From Toxotes chatareus (taxonomy: Eukaryota > Chordata > Actinopteri > Toxotidae), in NCBI GenBank assembly GCA_016801885.1, contig CM028888.1, positions 8,912,501 through 8,976,500 of the forward strand: a stretch of DNA of 64,000 bases, in the 5' to 3' direction. Under the pieces are notes generated by a model that saw only the letters and a list, made by a program, of their open reading frames with translations, was not told where the DNA came from and made no database searches. Both the position numbers and the translations under genes were made by a program. How positions within the stretch are numbered: the first letter of the stretch is position 1; every line of letters begins with the position of its first letter. Positions 47,688-60,995 of the stretch are shown piece by piece.

Positions 47688-48006
47688 ATGGCCATTTCAT
47701 TCTCCTCTGTAGAAATGAATGTTTTTACTCGCACACTCTCAAAAAATGGTTGCAGTCTGGAGCCCCGCAATTAACCTTGAGCAGAACAAATGGAATTTGA
47801 AAGCAGAGCACTGAACGCCTCATGCAGAGCAAGGAGATCCTGCTGTTGCTCATTAGTAACATGCAATACATGATGTACAGACACGGAACTGTGCCACATG
47901 TTTGCATAAACATGTAGGCTTGTACTGTTCAGGAAAATTGACTGTGCTTCTCTACTTGTTTATGTCATATGCTGATGGATGGCCTCGGTCAATGTGTACG
48001 TGTTTG

Positions 48007-48030
48007 TTTTTTTTTTTTTTTTTTTTTTTT
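48007..48030. repeat. poly-T tract
   Basis: An uninterrupted T run of about 24 bases. A similar run lies near 50921-50943, and shorter ones near 21219-21238 and 59151-59167. Confidence 0.9.
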
Positions 48031-49689
48031 AAATATACAGATGAAGATGTATCACAGTGGCTATACCTGCGTTTTGTTATGTGCATGTTCATGCATTTTA
48101 AAACAAAATATACATGTGTGACCACAACCCTGTTGGTCTTGATGGTCTAGATGATTCAACAGATAACTGAATCATTTCAAAGGGAAAGTGGGGTGTGAAT
48201 TGATCATCAGATCAATGAAATTTTGGGCGGCTGGGTTTGAGGATGAATGGATAGGAATTCACGGGTAGACGAGAGAGAGGGAGACTTTAAGCCTCATCAA
48301 GTCCCCATGAAATCGCTGAGGAAAAGGACAAAGAGACAGAAGGACAGAGGGGAGAGAGGTGTGAGGATCAGGGGATAAAAGGAAGGAAAAACTCTTAGAC
48401 TGACACAGATGAGGAAAGCGGAGTTAAGCTGGTTTGAATCTTAAAGGTGTTAACGTTATTGTAAATGCATGAAGGTTGCTCCCTTTGGTTACCTTACCAC
48501 TTAAGAAAATAGTAACAAATTATTAGTTAATGATGGCTCAGTTCTATTCAAGTGTCTCAGTAAGTTGTTTTTCATGTTATCATTTACACCTTGTGCTTGT
48601 CCTGCTATGGCATGTTAAAATGTCTTCTCTTCATCTTCCTCCTTATCATGGTTAACCAGCTCTGATTCATTATTTTTATACGAGGATCACAGCTCAGTAA
48701 TTGTAATTTACTCTGATGTTGGCTAACTGGTGTGAGCTGCACTTAATAGTCAGACAGAATTCTGCTTTAAAAAAAAAAACACACCAGTTACAGTCAAAAC
48801 AATAAATCATCAAGCAGCTTAGAAAACACCAAAAGCACAAGTTAATGCATGAGTGAGGCAATGTGGGACAGTAGCCTCTTCACTGCTTAGTGCAGTAGCT
48901 GGAACGTGTCAATCCAGATAATGTGCTGAAATTGCTGCTTTTCTGGAGAGTTAAGGCGTAGCGATGCTGGGAAATTGGACAGTGGCATATCCCGACGACA
49001 TGTCATCCTGCTTTGACTCATATCAGCTCGCTGCCAGTGTGCCAGCTTAAATAGAATACAATGGGTGCGTGTCATATTCTGCAGATGTGTGCTGCCCATA
49101 AGCCACTGAACGAGACTAGTATTATCTCTGAAATTGGCAAAAATTTGAGCCCGTTTTTGAGTCATTATAAAATTATCTATTGGTTATTCGTTGCCATTTC
49201 TGTACTGCATCTGTGTGACCATGTATGGCTGGGAGAGTGTGTGTTTTCTCGGTGTGTTTGGGACCTTTAAAAACTGTCATCAAAACTAGTTGACACCATG
49301 TGGTTCTGACTGGGCCTTCACAGAGGGAAGAACATGATCTTAATTGCAGTTTTGACTCTCAACCTTGTCACTGTGGTATTCTTATCCCCCCCCATGCCCC
49401 CGCTGTTGCTCCCACAGACTTAATTGCCCACAGGTATAAGTGAAGTTTCTAATTGCGTTGACCCCGCAGCTGACCAGCAACCTGTCCATGGTGTGATCCT
49501 GCCTTTCACCCAGTTCATGCTGGGAAATGTCCTTCCTTGATCCTGAAAAGGATTATGGCAGTGAAAACCTAAGAAAAAAGGCTTGGATGTGAGTAAGAAT
49601 GTCATTTTTTTTCTTTTTCAGTTTTATGTTTAAATTGAATCAAACAAATGCATCAATCAGAGATATGTCACTAGTCAGACTAGTGCGGA

Positions 49690-49800
49690 CTAGATAGACC
49701 GATGCATACGAACTGATGAAGCCCCTTGGATAAGAGGCGAAACGTCTTCCCAGACAACATATGTCCAGTTGCCTTCGATTCAATTTTCAAAGAGAGATCC
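49690..49800. repeat. teleost dispersed-repeat tail
   Basis: The words gaactgatgaagccccttgg, ataagaggcgaaacgtcttc and atgtccagttgccttcgatt match the order of an abundant fish repeat tail. Class not determined. Confidence 0.45.
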
Positions 49801-52800
49801 ATCAGAGAATAAACTGGTCGGCCTGTGTGATTTGATTTAAATTACTCAGGAATCACATCGATACTTTGGATTTCAGCATTAGTTGTAAATCTGTTTTCTT
49901 TTCTTTTCTTTTTTCTCTTTTTTTTTTTAAGAGGGAGTTAAAGCAGTGTTTTCCCAGCCCTCCCTAACAAGCTTAGTCACTTTGAAAGAGAAGATGAGAG
50001 CTGCCTACTCTTGTTCTTCTTCTGCAAACACGTGGATTAGGCATCAGTGAATGTGTAGGTGAAGTTAAGCACCTGCATCAGATTAATATTCAGTTGCAGT
50101 TGTGACTTGAATTCTCTGAACTCGTTACCATTTCTTCACTGTTCATGTAATTGTCAGTGCAAAGAAAAATTGCATACTTGACAACATGGTATATAAGCAT
50201 TATATGTCAGCATTATAGACATTTACACCATATTACATCACTAGAACTGCTGCATTGTGTGTTGTGTGAAATAGATTTTCTTTTGTTTGGTTGGCTTAAG
50301 TCAATCATGTAAGCATGTGTTAAGCTAAAGTCTGACAACGGAAATAACATTCATCGATTGCTTTCAGTCTTCAGTAATCAGCAATAATTACTGAGTTATG
50401 TTAAAGGATTGTGTTTCTCAGAAAGGCAGTCAGGAAGTCCAGATTACTATCATGCTTGACAAGAGGAAGAATACACGTGCTTTGTTCCTAAGAAATAATG
50501 TTTTGTTTCGTAACTCTGGTTTTGTACAGGAGTTCAGTTCTTGGCCACCCACCTTTGTCTGAGCCTTTCTCCTCTAACAGGCTCTGAGTCAGGGGTTGGA
50601 AGTTAGATGGTTTATTGTCAGTATATTGTTGAGTGTGCTTTCAACAGGGATGTTTAAAGAGTGTGTGCGTGCGTGCTCTTGCTCACTCATGCACTGATTG
50701 GTTAAGTGATGCTTGGCGAGGCCTAGCTTGGTGAGAGCGGGGCCAATGTCACTGCTTGATTGGCACTTTTTTGATAATCAATTAAGCAGTGAAATTATTT
50801 TTTAAGCATGTTCCAGCTTCTCAAATGTCAGCCATGTTTACATAAAACTGAACTACAATGGCAAATAAGTTTTGCAGGAAATGTAATTGCTCACTTGATT
50901 ATGTTCAGAGGCAACTTTTTCTTTTTTTTTTTTTTTTTTTTTTAATGAATAAAGCTTCACATTTATCAACAGCAGTGAATTTATGAGGAGTTGTTTGGAC
51001 TGGATGATAGATGTACAAAGCATGTAACTGTCTCACAAGAGATCATTTGTACCCAGAGAGAGTCCTGTCTGTGTTCAGGTTTACAAATGCACTTTGGTTG
51101 AAGTTAGGGTAAGATTGTGTTTTTAGCTAAATGTAAAGAAACACATGGGATATGAAATCTGCATTTAACCAGACCACAGTCTTAAGTATGTGCTGTGAGT
51201 GCCTAAACAGAACCATAGAAAAGTGGAATTATACTGCACAGTACAAATAGGTATTGTATTGCAAGGTTGAATATTTTCTTGGAAAACAAATACGCTGTTT
51301 AGCTGAAAATAAATGTCTTTTTAGATCAGTTTCATCTCAGAAAAGTGGAATAATACTGCAGAGTGTGATGAAACGAAGGAGCAGCCACACTGAGCTGCTC
51401 TCCAGTTCCTTTAGCAAGGTAACAAGGTCCTATTATAGTTATACTTGCAGCATGTAATCGGATCACGGTTGCCTTATTTTAATTTACTGACCTGATTATT
51501 TACTTTTATCACAACAACAATGGGTTTGTTCTGTTGCATCAGTAGGAAACACCAGTTACTCCTTTGTTGTATTTCTAAGTGGCTGGCTCAAGGAGCGTTT
51601 CACTGTGGTATTAAACCGCACTTGTTGTTACCATGGTAACCACAGGTAGTGCCAAATCTCCCAGGAACATAATCTAGTATTATGTCTTTAACAGACGGTT
51701 AAACAATTCGGTTTTGTGTATGAGTTTGGGCTGAAAAATTTTGTGAGGACTGACGCAACAATCCAGTCAGCCCTTCTCACTGATTCACTGGTAACAATCC
51801 GAGCCATTGTCACAACGCTCAGTCGGCACATTTGGAACAAGCCCTTCACTCACTTCACAAACGAGGCAGGATTTTTAAAGTGTGAAACACGGACGTGGGG
51901 AGAGGCAGAAGTGCCTCAGAATGGACGCCAAACCCAGCCTGCCAGCATAGACACAGGTGGGAGACAGTGACAACACACACTGTCCAACCTCTAAGCTGGC
52001 GACACTCTGGCGCAACAGCTGTGCCTGGAGACGGATGAAGCCCATCCAAGACCGTAGCCGGTGCCTCGGGAAGGCTTGAATGGCTGAAAGGAACAAGCAT
52101 CAGTCTCAAGCATCACCTCTCGATGGCTCTTGCTGACCCATCTGCTTGCAAAAACTGCAGCAGAAAATTACAGATGAAGTGTCTAGATGCTCATTGATTG
52201 AACTGTGTGAATGACATTAGGTTAAAGGACAGAAGATTTGAAGTGCCTCTCTGCGGGCAAACTCTGTTGCTATATACCACAGCCATCAGTCAAGATTTTA
52301 ATAATTGACCTTTCCATCCATCTGGCATTCCATAACATCCACATGTCACACCAACCCCATTCTCATTTTCTAATGAAATGCCCTGGGGCCAAACCACAAG
52401 AGCTGGCTTCTGCACTGCTGTGTTATGGTCTCTGGAGTAGATTTGACATTGTTTTCACGGCACTTTCACAGGTTTAAACATGTCCAAAACTGTTCAGTCT
52501 GGACATCTGTGGGCTTGTGAGTGTGCAGGGGGAAATTAAGTTTTGTTTTATTTATTTATTTTTTGTCGTAAATTGATTGGGTTGAACATCATTTTTGTCG
52601 CCACGCTTTGCTTGCTGAGAGTTGCTGGATTACCAGACAGCAAAATGCATTTTGCATGACAAAGTCTTGGCTTCGGAACTTCATGTCCACAGCTCCTGTG
52701 GGGGAAAGTGAAGTCCAGAAGTTCATTAAAAAGAGCAATCTGCACGTGTGTGTGTCTGTGTGTGCTATAAGTTTAGAATGAATTATCACAATATGAGGAG

Positions 52801-53276
52801 TGTAGTCACAATTTGTACTTTCCCAATACTGCTGTTTATTACATTCTTATTCTCAAATATAAGAATTATGTAAAGTTAAAAACAACAGAGAAATTCTGTA
52901 ATTCACTTTCACTTTCCTAGGCCCCTTTCTTTGCTAAATACTAATGCTTCCCTGTGATGTGGTTAAAGGAATACTCAACCAAAAACCTATGTTTGTATCA
53001 AACACACTCACCCTTCAGGCTTGAAAACTGGCTGTGAAAAGTTTGTAGCTTGATTGTCCGTGGATGACGACAGCTGTAAGTCGGCTTAACTTCACGGAGT
53101 TTACCACTGATTAAAATTGTAACAGGTTAAAGGTGGATATGTCAGAAACTTTCGGAACACTTTTGGAGCTTAATCCACTGCTTCCGCTCTTGAATGCTCA
53201 ATATGCTTTACACAGGTAAAAATACACAGCTTCTTTTTGTCGCATGTGTGCATGGTTAGCTATTTATGTCCTATAT

Positions 53277-53477
53277 CAGGGGTGTCCAAACTGTTCCACA
53301 AAGGGCCGTGTGGCTGCAGGTTTTTGCTCCAGCCAAGCAGCAGCACACCAGACTCGACTCATTTAATCAGCTGATCTCAGTCTTCAGACAGTTGATTGGT
53401 CAAACTGTGTGCTCTTCATTGGTTGGAACAAAACCTGCAGCCACACGGCCCTTTGTGGAACAGTTTGGACACCCCTG
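53277..53477. mobile_element. hAT-type MITE with long terminal inverted repeats
   Basis: A 201-bp non-coding element. The 5' end caggggtgtccaaactgttc and the 3' end gaacagtttggacacccctg are exact inverted repeats, and the match runs on for about 55 bp with few changes. It is flanked by 8-bp direct repeats tcctatat (53269-53276 and 53478-53485). An 8-bp target duplication and CAGGGGTG ends are typical of hAT non-autonomous elements. The clean ends suggest a comparatively recent insertion. Confidence 0.9.
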
Positions 53478-54754
53478 TCCTATATGCTACATTCCCTTCA
53501 TCTCTATCTTTAAGGTTCTTGAGTCATAAGTTTTGAAAAGAACCTGCTGCTGAGAATCGGCATCACTTAGTGAAAAAGGGTTGGTATGCAATTTATCAGT
53601 GGCTAGTAAAACATCACTGGCATACCAGAAGCCACTTTTCAATTTCATATTCTGTCAAAGTTTGTTTTCTATTAGGCTGCTTTACACACGACTTATTTCT
53701 AACTTGCCCAACTTTACCCTGCATCGCTCTGCAGCCCCTTTATTTTCCTTTGTATCTGAGCCTGAGACGTGAGCTCTGCACGCTCCCTGCCTCATCTTTC
53801 TCTTCTCACCGCTACCCACTGCATCAGGGGCGAGTCATGCTCCCAGCTATGTGCCATGCCTGTAGGGAATCTCGTCAGTCTCCCAGACCTAGGACACCTC
53901 CTGACAAGGTCACAGAGGTCCACCATTCTGAGATTAAAACGGCTCCATCCATCCAGTGAGTTCTCCCTCTGGGCAGCCATTATCATAGCAGATCGCCACG
54001 CCAAAAAGCTCAAATGGATATGTAGCGCACAGGCTGCTGTCATTTTCAGGTCTCTCTTTTTTGTGAGATGTTGACGGCTGGTGGTTATAGGGCTCCCCTC
54101 CTCTCTGGTAGTAGGGAACGATGATGTTTTAAGTAGGAGAAAAGTTCACAGGTTCCCGTTTGTCTAATTTTAGTGTGTGGTTGAAATCGGGAGGTCACCT
54201 GAAATGTATCCTTTCTTCACCAATTCTCGTGTGTGTGTGTGTGTGTGAGAGAGAGTGTGTGTGTGGCATCAGCTTGTGCCAGGCCAACAGCAGAGATGGG
54301 CAGGCAGCCTGGTTAAAGTCTCAGTGCCCAAAGGTTTCACACAAACACAGCTGTCAAAACTGGCACACAACCCTTATTAGTGCTTACTAGTGCGCACATG
54401 TTTGCTTGTGTGAGTTTTGTTTGACTCATGGTTCGCTGTGGGAATTAGAGGGCAGTCTGGCAAGGGGGACCTCAGAGCACTCAAGCTTTTATCCATCCAT
54501 CCATTTATTTTTTTCTTGAGGTTAAAAATGAAGTCTGTTTGGTATCAGTTTTTTTTTTCAAGTGTAGACAAGAGAGAGAAAGATATTCCACTCTACCTCT
54601 TCACTGTAATTTATCATCTCTTCGTGCACAATGATGAACATTAAATGCTGCTACTCATCACCTCCTCCCTTTAACTGTTGTTATTCTTGTCTGTGTTTTC
54701 TGGAGGACAAAGACAGATATGAGCTGATTGGCTGTACATTTGCTGTCATCATGT

Positions 54755-54888
54755 GATGCAAAGTATAAAAATCTCCTGTTCAGCCATAAAGCAATCCAAC
54801 AGAATTTCAGCAAAATCTGATCTGGTAGCATCTACTGCAAAACGCAGTGCACAGGTCTTCAAACAGAACCCATCTGTTTGTTTCTAGT
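54755..54888 (+). promoter_or_regulatory. TATA-type promoter with a possible non-coding first exon
   Basis: tataaaaat near 54765 is followed after about 25-30 bp by a segment without ATG and then the consensus donor GTAAGTG at 54889. An immune or stress gene with a short leader exon would look like this, but no second exon was found. Chance is possible. Confidence 0.25.
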
Positions 54889-56385
54889 AAGTGCACTAAT
54901 TACTGTGATTATGCTGATGTCTCCTAATGGGGTTATGATTTATTGATATTTAAATGTAACACAAAGCACCTTTGAAGGGATACGCTATTTATTTATATAA
55001 ATTAATGCACTGATTAGCGTATTGTGTGCAAGGTTTCTAGTAGTTTTACCTCTGTATGCGCAGTTTTATTTTGTTCCTGCTGTTGTCTCTGCACAACAGA
55101 CCTCTTTTCATCTTTGTCATTTGGACTTGTCATGCAGGGGAGTGGGAAGATTTGATTTACATAAGAACTGTGGTTCTTGTCTTCTACACTTCTGAATCGA
55201 TTGCTGCAATCCCATTTTGCCTCATTTGAATATTATGGTTTCCCATTGCTTTGTTGACAGAACAGAAAAGGTGGAACTCTGTCGTAGGCTGTTTACAGAT
55301 ATTGTTAGTCATCATCTAGATTAAATATTTATGAAAGGCACCCAAATATGAAAGTATTTGGTTGCATTCAGGATTTAATAACCAGTATCTTGCGAGGTAC
55401 CAGTAATGCCTTGTTTGGAAACAGTCCCTTCCTGGGGTCAGCTGAGAACTGTATAGGCTGTATAAAAGTTGTTTGCGCAAAAGTTTTCAGGGTAAACTTA
55501 GGAGACACAACTACGTCATAGCAGGTGTATAGCTGAGGGCCCACGGAAGTACAGTGTCAAGTGTGGAGTTGTTTGAATGAAGCAAGAAAGCTGCAAACTG
55601 GATTAACGCAGGCCAAGCAGTCAGCACCTACTGAGAGGAACATGTTAAACGATCACTTCACTAGTATCACAACAAAGTGGACTAAATACACAAGTGAATG
55701 CTTTATCACAAAGTCCACAGGATAAGAGCCTGAATATAGCACTCAGCACTTATATGAAACCAATTTTCCCACCACTCAGAAGTGAGTCAAAAAAAACAAA
55801 ATATTGTTGGGACATTCTTTTCTTTTGAGTTGACCAGGCAGCCTTAGATATTCAAACCTCAACCAGCACCTGATGAGCACAAGCAAAATATCCATTTAAC
55901 CAGTCTTATCTGGCGAAGCACTTATAAAAAGATCTGTTCTCAAAGCAGGAGTGGTTTCTGACACCAAGGGGATATTCATATTCTATCTGCTGTGTTACAT
56001 CACATGTGAACTGTTGTACTGACATGAAATATCAATCTTTCAGTGCTTTGTCTTCTTTAATTTTCAATAACATCTTAGCCTTCCTGCCTCCTGTTCATTG
56101 TCGCCGTCTTCTTCACCACGTCTTGTTCCATATTTAGATGGCATTAAATCTGAATTGATGAGAGAGGGAGTTTGTGTGTGTTTGTCTGCCCTAGAGGGAC
56201 TCGGGGCCTAGTAGGGGCAGGGACATGGGGATGGGGAGACTGGGGCATATAATGTGAGTGTGAGGGTAGTGTGTGTTTGTGTATGAACACTGTCAGGAGG
56301 GTTGGCAAGACTCAGGCAGCATGTGCCCGGGGGGTAAGGAGGACTGGGATGTATTTGTTTGGAGATGAATACACGCTCATATACA

Positions 56386-56386
<1 letters not shown>

Positions 56387-56463
<77 letters not shown>
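56387..56463. repeat. (AC)n microsatellite, 77 bp
   Basis: About 38 uninterrupted AC units, the longest simple repeat in the window. Open frames across it on both strands encode only His-Thr or Cys-Val repeats and are artefacts. Confidence 0.98.
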
Positions 56464-56469
<6 letters not shown>

Positions 56470-59400
56470 CACACATACGATGCATCTAATTGGCAGAAGA
56501 CAGCTGCTGCCAACCAGAAAACCCATGTGAAAGTACTCATCGTGCTTTGGCCCACAGGCAGCCACGCCACACTTAACAATTTACCCTCATCATAATGAGC
56601 GCAACTGTGCAGCGAATTCATTCCCCATCTAAAGCGTTTTATTTACAAGTCATATAGCAGCACAAGAGCTAACAACCTTTGATTGTGGTAATCTTCTCAT
56701 CTTAGTTATGGAATATTGTCTTTGCTCTAACTCAAAAATTCAATGGACCGGTATCAAGCTGACATACTTGGTTCCTGAGAAAAGAGGAAAGAGATTATAG
56801 TCTTACTGTTATGGGTTGTTTATTTGCATTAAATTGTCAAGTAGTTTCTTCTTAAGTGTGCGCATTATACCAATTCATAGTAAATATTATTGTTTATGGT
56901 CACTTCCTGTGTGCTCTAAGGGGGACCTCAATAGCCAGAAAATCTCATTTGCAAAGTGTGCCATCATCAGGCCAGCAATTAAGTACAGCAAGTACACTTA
57001 ACAGAGATACAAGAGCCCAAGCAGTCAAGGGGCTTTTACATTTCTGTGCCCAGGGATCCGTTTTCTCAGGGACAGAATCTTGTCTTTGATCGTTTTTATT
57101 TGTCAAGGTTTCAATCAGTGACCTTGATCAAGGGTAGTTAGCTTGACTGCCAGTCATACGTTATTTTATACATTCATACATTTCAGATTATTAGTTCGTT
57201 TTATCTAAGACTAATGCAGTCTAATACAACAGTTTCATGGTCATTTTGGCAGCTACAGTGCTGTTGAAATATACTGAGAGGTGTTTCTCATATTTTGTCC
57301 ATCCCATTGCATCAGAAAGAGTATATTCACAATATGCAATATGCAATTCAACAGCACCATAATACTGCAGCCTCTCTGAAACAATTACAACACAAACTGA
57401 ACATCATAGCTGTCATGAAAGTAGGATTTATTGCTGTACTGTTGTATTAGACTGCATTATTTTTAGCTAAGGTTGCCAAATAGTGTATGAATGTACGTAT
57501 GAATGAGTTAGGGAGCATAGGGCACTGCACCAACAGCCTGATAACAGCACATCTAAAAGCTGCATATTGTACCCTTCTCCTTCTTCCCTAGATTCCAACA
57601 TGTGTCTATGGTATTTGTTCATACTCAGCAGTGGTGGTAATTGCTCTGTGTGCTGTAAGAGAAAACAAGTAGAAAACACAGTAGCAGAAAAAGAAACTGA
57701 ATGTTATTAAAGACTTTTTTTTTTTTTTTGAATGTGTTAATCGATTAATTTCGATTCAACAGTTGAAAATATTTAAAACATCTTTGAGGCAATATTCAGT
57801 CATGTATGAGGACAGCTTGAGAGTGAAGTGAGAGTGTGTTTGTGTGGAAGGATCCCACAGCAGAGAGAGAAGTGAGGAGACAGATGGCTTGGTTGTTTAC
57901 AGAACTCAGCAATAAGTGTCATAAGTTAGTAACTCATTACAATGATCCTTTCAGTGATTTGATATAAACTCTTACTGACGCATGACACATAAGCTTTGCC
58001 CCCCCCCCTCCAGCCCCCTTGCCCCGTCTCCATGCAGTGCTCCCTCCAACCAGTAGATGGAAGCAAAGCCACACAGACGAATAGGAAAAAAAAAATAGTT
58101 GGGTGAGTTTCCCCAGATGGTGAATGGCACACAGGAGTTCTTCTGCCCTTCTTTCCCCAAGCAGGCAGACAGGTCCTTTCAACTCTCTTCAATCAAGTTT
58201 CCATAAAGGCAGAAAGAGACCCTGTGCTCCTTACAGCGGGGGCTCTGCAAGAACTTCATTCCAAAGTGACAGACACTGCCGTTTCAGATCCAAGCGACCT
58301 GCTCCCTGACAGGGAGAGCAGGAGTGGAGAGAAAAATAGCGAGGTAGAGAGGAAAGTGAGGAGGAGGATGCTGGCAATGAGAAACTACAGATTTAATTAC
58401 CAAATGCAGTTTACAAGAGGCCATGAGGTCTGGAAAACACAAACAAAATAAAAGCAGATGGTTGACTCTGTGCTTCTGTACATTTTTGTCTCTCTGCTGG
58501 CCCTTGATCCAACTTTGAACTTGCAGTTTTAAAGCCTTCGTTGTATGTAATACTGGGTCTCTACTGTTCTCTCTCCTTCACCAGCTCCCTCTCTAATTAA
58601 TGCTCAGCTATGTGAAACCAGGATTAGATCAGGCCAGGGAAATCAATGGCTGAAAGCACAGGAAAAAAAAAAGAGGATGAGAACAGTAAGCAAGCCATCA
58701 CATTTTAATCAGGGTGGGTGAGGATCGGAAGTAATAGCAGTGGTTCCCCTTTGAGGTTGACAGAATTTCTGTCTCAGTCACATACATGCATGTGTATGCA
58801 GTGTGTGTGTGTGTGTCTACATGTGTGAGCCAGTGTCAAGGGTAGCTCATGAAGGTAGTGTGTGTGATATCTGTGGGAGAGGTTGGACCCTGAAGTTCCC
58901 ACAGGAAGGACCTGCCGATCCTTGGAAGTCTTGAAGGCATGCACGGGCTATGCAAGACTGCAACCTCAGCAGCAGCAGTCGTGGGAATGGGAGCTACCCC
59001 GCAGCGTGTTTTCACAAACTAGCTTCAAGTGGGAAAACGCACTCGACTCTCCTTACATGATTTCAGCAGGGTGCTGAATCCTGCACATACGGATGTGTGA
59101 AAAGAGAATCCAGGACAGCAGTTTGGCTTAAAACATACTTTTATCTTTCTTTTTTTTTTTTTTTTTTCCTTGCCCTTTCCAAAAACCCTACGTGTGAACT
59201 TTTAATGAGAAAAACATTGAAGCAGCTCGAGATTCATATTAGTGTTCATCTTGGGGGCATGAGTAAGTGTTCCAGTGATTGTGCGTTGATGACTCTGGTA
59301 TAAAGCAGAACTGAGCTGTATTAATGTGCTCTGTTTATGCCTCAGTAATAGCTGTAATAGACTGAACAGGTGAAAAGTGAATTACGTTCTGCTGGGTTGT

Positions 59401-59898
59401 TTTATGATTTGCAGTTGCTGTTCATTATGATGCAGTGTTGAGATCTTTGATTGGTAAATGTTAAGTCAGTCAGCACACCGCCTCCCTAGGTGTTTATCTT
59501 TGTAGGGCTTAGTCAAGTTCAAACAAATTCAAACATGTTAATCGTGCAAATTAATTCACACACAACCCATTCGGTGTAATGCCCGAGCCGGAGATAAAGT
59601 GAGCTCTTGCTGTCATTTGAGAATGTGTGGCCATCGATGTCCATCCGTCAGTGGTCAGAGAGGGTGTCTTGCCCTTCAGTATAATCTGTATTTTCCCTTG
59701 AGGTGTCATACAACTTCACCACGTGACTTGATGAGATTGTACAGTTACTCTACTCATTTCTGTTGCCTCACTTGGGTGGCAAGCTAGCATGTAAGGCTTT
59801 GTTGTTGTTGTAGAGTCAAACATCTGCTTTTTACAAAGTTTGCAAACAGCCGTATCTTTGTTGGTAACTTTGCTGTCTACAGTGTAGAAAAGAGACTT

Positions 59899-60111
59899 TC
59901 ATATACAGTTTGGAGATGAATCCCTGCTACGTGGCCCCTTTGGGGCCGAGCTGAACTCAGCTCCAGCTGAGCAGCGTTTGTTGTTCTTGGTGAACTTAAC
60001 CACATCTAATGACTGCTCTATGTCTTCCCCACTGCAGCCCTCTGTGGACCAGATGCCTGACTTGGTGCCAAGGAGCATGACCAATAGGAAAGTTAGCAGA
60101 CAAACTATTAA
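59899..60111 (-). other. coding-like segment with one hydrophobic helix
   Basis: After an acceptor-like gttgttcag (minus strand, AG near 60112), the frame reads NNLIVCLLTFLLVMLLGTKS, GIWSTEGCSGEDIEQSLDVV, KFTKNNKRCSAGAEFSSAPK and a short tail before the stop. The hydrophobic stretch of about 15 residues could be a signal peptide or membrane helix. I do not recognise the family; no splice donor is evident, so it would be a last exon or a small single-exon ORF. Confidence 0.2.
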
Positions 60112-60734
60112 ATTATTCTGAACAACTGACCCAGCATTTAATCTGTTTATGTACATTGTGGCACACATGAGATTTCCTATTAGCCGTCAGAGCCATTAAT
60201 GTTTAACTTTTGTCTGTTCATTAATGTTCTTACATTACTAGGTGTGTTCTGTGGTCTAACTATTCAGGCAGCTGAGGCATGGGTGAGACACCATTTACTG
60301 AGTTAAAAAAAAAAAATCGGGTTGGCATCTACACGTAGAAGTCATAACCTGGACTATGTGGACAATCTAAAACTGTTCTGCAAATGGAGGGGCATCCTCA
60401 AAGAAATTTCTGGAGTCACAATTATTTAGAATTTTTTGTCCCCAGCCTTTAAATCCACAGTGCTGGATCCACTAAAACACAGTGAGATCGGCTAGTTTAG
60501 TTTTGGTTCCCCTAAAAAGTGAGACAGCTATCCTAATTCTCCCCAGTTTAGAGACAGATTAGAGTAATGACTGTTGTCTTTGAAAGATAGATATTGTGGC
60601 TAGGTGTAATAAACTGGCAGCTCATTATGTATTACATTGTCCTGTTCTTGATCAACTTGAACAACTGCAGCTGCTACTTTAATTCTAGCCAACAAAAACT
60701 AACAAGTAACAAGTAACAAGCAAAAATATACTAA

Positions 60735-60995
60735 AAAAAGTAAAAAGAATGTTCAATTAGGTTTTGAGTTGTATTATTTGTGTGTGGCAGAGTGTCCTTT
60801 GCTTCTCTGCACTGTGTATTCATTTTTGCCAGATCCAGTCCTAAGGGGAGGTTCCTGAGCGGGGCCACTGCTTTTACAATCAGCTTACTAAGCGGTGTCC
60901 TTCCATTCACCGTGTGGTTTAATGCAAACCAATACACGTAGCAAGGCCCCTCAGGACATAGTTCCCCAAGGCAGAACATTCTGCTGGAAAGACAG
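60735..60995 (-). other. coding-like cysteine-rich segment
   Basis: On the minus strand, after a tract ending ctgtctttccag, one frame reads RMFCLGELCPEGPCYVYWFA then LNHTVNGRTPLSKLIVKAVA and on without a stop to near 60735. CYVYWF followed by an N-glycosylation sequon (NHT) is reminiscent of the C strand of fish immunoglobulin-like V domains, but canonical spacing is not met. A weak donor-like GTAAGC lies within it. Unidentified. Confidence 0.15.

Noticed and set aside
48887..49165. 92-codon minus frame
   Set aside because: No family recognised, no convincing splice sites and nothing consistent around it.
56208..56621. Long open frames on both strands
   Set aside because: They are created by the 77-bp AC tract (His-Thr or Cys-Val repeats) and have no other support.
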